In this document: in pieces, positions 59,781 to 64,000 of the stretch | Position numbering within the stretch: the first letter of the stretch is position 1 | Layout of the letters: every line of letters starts with the position of its first letter | Assembly (NCBI RefSeq): GCF_037042905.1 | Contig: NC_087254.1 | Coordinates: 22,742,603 to 22,806,602 of the forward strand | Direction of reading: 5' to 3' | From: Lytechinus pictus | Lineage: Eukaryota; Echinodermata; Echinoidea; Temnopleuroida; Toxopneustidae | Length of the DNA: 64,000 bases | The notes under the pieces: model-generated | Seen by the model: only the letters and a program-made list of their open reading frames with translations | The model's database searches: none | What the model was told of the DNA's origin: nothing | Position numbers and translations under genes: made by a program

Positions 59781-59963
59781 TATTTTTTGCCTTTACTGAT
59801 TCAAATTACTTTATTTTATGCTGTTTATGATTGCATAAGTGCTACCAACAATTTCATCGCGAAAACGGTGAAAAGGAAACGGTAGAATACACAAAAAATT
59901 ACTTAAGAAATTGCCAAAAACACCATCTACACCCTAAATTAGCACATTTGGAGCTTCATTTCA

Positions 59964-60543
59964 GGAGTCCACCCCAACAAAAACTTGATTTGAATAAAAA
60001 GAGAACAATCCAACAAGCATAACCCCGAAAATTTCATTAAAATCGGATGTAAAATAAGACAGTTATGACATTTTAAAGTTTGCTTAATTTCACAAAACAG
60101 TTATATGCACATCCTGGTTGGTATGCAAATGAGGAGACTATGGAGTCATCCACTCACTATTTCTTTTGTATTTTATTATATGAAATATTCTAATTTTCTC
60201 CTCATTGTCAAGTGATACGATTAATTCCTCCCTGAAAATGTGAAATTAGCATTGTTTAATACTAAATGGTTCAGTCAAGTTGGTCCTTATTTTCAAATAG
60301 ATAAAAAATTTAATATTGTATAATTCAAACAATAAAAAACAAAAGAAATAGTGAGTGATGGACATCATCGACCGACTCACCTAGTTGTGCATATCACTGT
60401 TTTGTGAAAAATAAGCGAAACTTTAAAATGTCATAACTTTCTTATTTTACATTCGATTTTGATGAAATTTTCAGCATTATTCATGTTTGATTTTTCTCTA
60501 TTTATTCAAGTCAGCATTTTCCTGGGTTAGACTTGACCTTTAA
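59964..60543. mobile_element. TTAA-type MITE, copy E, left end truncated
   Basis: Matches copies B and C from GAGTCCACCCCAACAAAAAC to AGACTTGACCTTTAA. The first dozen bases of the terminal repeat are missing on the left. It is located between the SINE-containing MITE and the 3' end of wbp11. Confidence 0.8.
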
Positions 60544-60882
60544 TTACACATAAATGAGCATAATTACTAAAACCAATTCCCTTGAAAAAAATAACACTAT
60601 TTTGTAGATTAGGCCGTGGATAACCTATGTGTCAATTTTCGCATGATCATGCGGCCAATGGCCCGAAATCTCAAAGCCTAGTTAGGGTTAAAGGATCAGT
60701 GATCACATACACACATTTTGTGTGTAAAAAATAGGAAGAGCAGTCTTTTACTTGTATTGAGCAAGACAAGCCATAGCAGAAACTTCAATGTTAATGGGCC
60801 TGATGAATGATTTTGACAAAGCTGTTCATGATCGCGTAATATGGAAGCTGCAAGTCCAATTAAAGTGAATGTTTCCACACAT

Positions 60883-63489
60883 TTACATGAGTTCACCCAT
60901 TTCTTTCATGAATTGATCATAAGCATCGTCCTTGGTGGCTGACTGTACAGCAGGGTTGGGTTTCATAGCCGGAGCCATGGCTGCTTCTTCCACTCCACCC
61001 GCTTTCAGGCCCTTTGTTTTACCCTTAGCGTCTCTCTTCACACGAAGCGAAGTTGGCATGAAGCGGGTCACATCTGCAGTGAGATTCCTGATCTGGGGTT
61101 TGGCCTCAATGGTAGCAGAGGACTTGACGTCAGCAGCTTCTTCTGCTCTTGTTGGGAGGCGTCTGATCATGGGCGCAGCAGAGAAGACATTGGGGTTCTC
61201 CAAGCGTGGCACACCAGGTCTTAGAGGAGGCATCGGAAGGCGAGGAGGGGGCAGCATACCAGGAGGAAGGGTTAAGCGTGGAGGTGGACCACCTCGAAGG
61301 AGTGGTGGGACACCTGGTGGTGGTCCTGGAGGTGGTGCAGGAGGTCGGCCAGCAGGGGGACCTGGAGGGATCATCCTGAGGGGTGGGGGAGGTGGGCGAA
61401 GAGGTGGAGGTCTGTTGAAGTTGGGAGGCACCCCTGTAGGTACAGGCATACCTGGTGGGAAGCCTGGAGGAGCTGTGGGTGGTGGACCAGGAGGAAGCCG
61501 TGCTGGAGGAGCTACAAGTCCTGCCGCTGTCACCGATGCACTCACGCTGCTTACAGGAATTACAGCTTTTGCTGCTGCTACAACTTTCCTGAGAGCCTCC
61601 AACTGTTCATCCACTGGCTGTTCACCTTTCCTGTCACTATCACCTTCATCTTCTTCATCGTCTTCCTTATCATGACCCCTTCCATCTTCTTGTTCCTCCT
61701 CATCATCTTCCTCCTCTTCGTCTTTCTCTGCTGCTACAGGTATCTGTTGTCCTGCCATAGCCAACATCCTGGCTTGCAAAGGTGTCATTCCAGGGGGTAG
61801 TTTGCGACTCAAGGTAGCCTCGGAACTCTCTTCATTCTCACCATCATCAGCAAAACGAACAGATCTCTTCTCTGCAATGGTCAACAACAGAAATAACAAT
61901 CAGACAACATCATTTACAAGCACTTTCATAAAGTAATATTTTGGAAATATAAACAGACATTGACTTCCTCTTTCACAATTTGTAATTTCTTTCTCTGTAT
62001 TCTATTGTGTATGGAACAAGGATATGTTGCTGCCCCACAATCTCCCACCAATCTATGGCATAGGCCTACTGGCCTACATTATTTTTTTCAAAGTAGATGA
62101 AAAACATGTAGTCATTGGTTAACTGTGTAAATTGGGAACTGCATGATAAAGAAAATAATAAATTTACCCTTTTCTCTATAATCTTCTTCATCGCTGCTCG
62201 ACCTTCTCCTGCGTCGTCTTCTTCTGCGATAATCATCATCGTCATCATCCCGATCATCATCACTATCCTGCCGTAACCTTCTACCCATCTCCTTCTGCCT
62301 CTCCTCATCCCTTTCTCGTTCTTCCCTTTCACGTTCGTCAGCCATGCTGTCCTCTGTATCGCTGTCGCTGCTGCTTTCAGCTCTCCTCCTCTCTCGCTCT
62401 CTCTCGTCCTCACTATCGCTGTCATCAGTCTCCATCTCGTCTGATTCATTCTTTCTTTTCCTTGTCTCTTCCTCCATGTCCTCATCTTCATCGGAGGATA
62501 GCTCTTCATCTAAAGAAGGAATTTAAATAGGTACATCTCATTCATATGTATGTTCTGATAAAGCTCAGCATTACTTTTCATAGTGAAAAGACATGGTGAG
62601 ACTAATTGCCCCATCTGTACTTATAAACACGGATTATGCTCTTTGGGTTTAAAAATGAGCGGGTGAAGTAATGCCATACTGACTTTATCAAGATGTCAGA
62701 ATTCCAGTTTTATGACATAATGATACATCATTGTGATATCAGAAGCCATGCTAAATGCATAACACTCTGCATTATTGTGCTTTGTAGGTTATAAGATTTT
62801 GATTAGTCAATTTCACTTTTAATTGGGTTTTAGTCGGCTGAGGTCTTTAACAAGGGATGCAAATTTACTGAATTCCCACATAAGTCACAAAGTAACAAAG
62901 GGAAGTCAAATGATGAGGTACAGCTTGACAGTGGCAAATCTCTGGGAGCAAGGGGCATGTACCCCAGGCACTACTTTTGGGGAGGGGGGGGGGGGACAAA
63001 AAAGAAAAATTATTTTTAAAGTAGAAATAGGTCGGGTTTTATAAGTTCTCTGAAAAATCCTTGAATATTAAATCTAAAGAAAATCAAAATAGATCATGAC
63101 AGAAGTTCTTATTTCTTAGCTTCAAAACAAAGTAATATCTTAATATGATTTTAATACGTACATTATAATAATTTTTTAATTAATTTTCAACTTAATCATT
63201 AGAAAAATACTTTCAACTGGTTACTAACAAAGTACATGAAGGAGGACATTCAGACATAGTGATCAAGTACTGACCTCTTTCAGCTCTCAGCAACTGTTCC
63301 ATTTCATGTACAGCAGCAAGATGTGGAGGAAGACCCGAAGGGGGTCCAGGGGGCGGTACAGATACCCCTGGTGGCAAGCCCGGTGGTGGTCCTGGGGGTG
63401 TCTTCCCATTGGGAAGGCAGTATGGCCAGGTCAGGGTGGGTAGCACGGGAGGAAGGGTTGCCATGAACGGGGGCGGTATCAACGGTGGG
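60883..63489 (-). CDS. wbp11: WW domain-binding protein 11, C-terminal part, 5' end outside window
   Basis: Nuclear splicing factor that binds the WW domain of PQBP1 and regulates or recruits PP1. Three exons are visible on the minus strand: 63275-63489, 62168-62509 and 60883-61871 (TAA at 60883-60885), joining in phase to about 515 residues. Order: proline-rich PGPPPGLPPG segment; a strongly acidic and arginine-rich middle (SDEDEDMEEE, RRRRRRRRRSSSDEEDY); then KRSVRFADDGE, which carries a PP1-docking VRF motif like the family's SVRFAD; LPPGMTPLQARMLAMAGQQI, matching the family's LTPLQAMMLRMAGQEI; a second long proline-rich block; and the conserved end KPQIRNLTADVTRFMPTSLR..KDDAYDQFMKEMGELM. 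The N-terminal lysine-rich and coiled-coil part lies beyond base 64000. It is convergent with rps19bp1. Confidence 0.96.
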
Positions 63490-63843
63490 CTGTAGGGAAG
63501 ATTAAGCAAATGATGGACATTAAGTTATAGTCGTGGGTAAGGCATTTGAATAATTCAGAATATTCAAATTTAATATATTTTGCCTATAAAATGCGATTAA
63601 AACAACAATGACTAAATATGACATCACAAACACATCCCTAAAGCAGAAATTAAAAAGTCTGCAAGACAAACAAAACATAGGTTTGCTTTGGTTTTATTTG
63701 CCATATAAAAATGTGCACTGTACAAAATTTGAGAATTGCAACTGAGAATGTTAAGATTATACAAATACTAAAAACATATGAATGGAATTCTCTATTCAGA
63801 GTCATTGATATACCGGTAATGGTCCACTACTGTATTGCAGTTC

Positions 63844-63996
63844 ATACCCGTGTCACATTTGCCCTAAGGTGGCCTTACGGCGAGTCAAAAACAGTTGTTT
63901 TAACATTTTTTGTACCAGCTACATGTAGGTGGTTTGAATGAAATTGAATATAACAGCTGTTTTTGACTCGCCGTAGAGCAAACGTGACTCGGGTAT
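63844..63996. mobile_element. Palindromic element with ACGGCGAGTCAAAAACAG arms, at the window edge
   Basis: ATACCCGTGTCACATTTGCC..ACGGCGAGTCAAAAACAG pairs with CTGTTTTTGACTCGCCGT..GCAAACGTGACTCGGGTAT, leaving a loop of about 65 bases. It is a foldback MITE in a wbp11 intron. Because the window ends here, the true right boundary may lie beyond. The rest of 63490-63843 shows no exon. Confidence 0.8.
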
Positions 63997-64000
63997 TAGT

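Noticed and set aside
60932..61675. Long plus-strand ORF rich in glycine and arginine
   Set aside because: It is the antisense of the proline-rich part of wbp11; GC-rich repeats keep the opposite frame open.

Overview
The window is gene-sparse, AT-rich nuclear DNA from an animal. Genes are split into small exons with GT..AG introns, and the spaces are filled with many short non-autonomous transposons. The proteins are deuterostome-like. The dispersed repeats (a tRNA-derived SINE ending in ATT repeats, TTAA-bounded MITEs, and a very large foldback element resembling the described TU foldback family of sea urchins) point to an echinoderm, most likely a sea urchin. The species assignment is inference.

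Four protein-coding genes can be supported. (1) rpsa (40S ribosomal protein SA), minus strand, 1-1563, with a probable 5'TOP first exon at 4031-4066; its 3' part lies off the left edge. (2) pdxdc1 (PLP-dependent decarboxylase-domain protein), minus strand, 10593-39279. It has 22 shared coding exons plus two alternative terminal exons; every splice phase closes, giving 869 or 847 residues. (3) rps19bp1 (AROS), plus strand, 50148-54865, four coding exons, 161 residues. (4) wbp11, minus strand, the last three coding exons at 60883-63489; its 5' part lies off the right edge. pdxdc1 and rps19bp1 are divergent (head to head). rps19bp1 and wbp11 are convergent.

Layout. 1-4.1 kb: rpsa with a palindromic MITE and a GATA microsatellite upstream. 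4.9-8.4 kb: paired MITEs, a palindromic TTCGTTTTCGGA repeat, and a 155-bp tandem repeat. 10.6-39.3 kb: pdxdc1, whose introns carry a 136-bp minisatellite, a 62-bp array built on a 3' splice site, partial tandem exon duplicates, a decayed exon copy, and a Harbinger-like transposon inserted in another element. 42.08-50.08 kb: an 8-kb foldback transposon with tandem-repeat arms, flanked by an 8-bp near-perfect target duplication, holding a second foldback block of CAACTG/CAATTG repeats. Its right end lies 66 bp before the rps19bp1 start codon. 50.1-54.9 kb: rps19bp1. 55-60.8 kb: intergenic MITEs and a SINE. 60.9-64 kb: wbp11 and a truncated palindrome at the edge.

Three of the four genes are housekeeping factors of the ribosome or spliceosome (rpsa, rps19bp1, wbp11). 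No operon logic is expected, and no prokaryotic, viral, CRISPR or toxin system was seen. The most unusual content is structural: the nested foldback transposon at a promoter, and the repeated local duplication of exons and splice sites inside pdxdc1.
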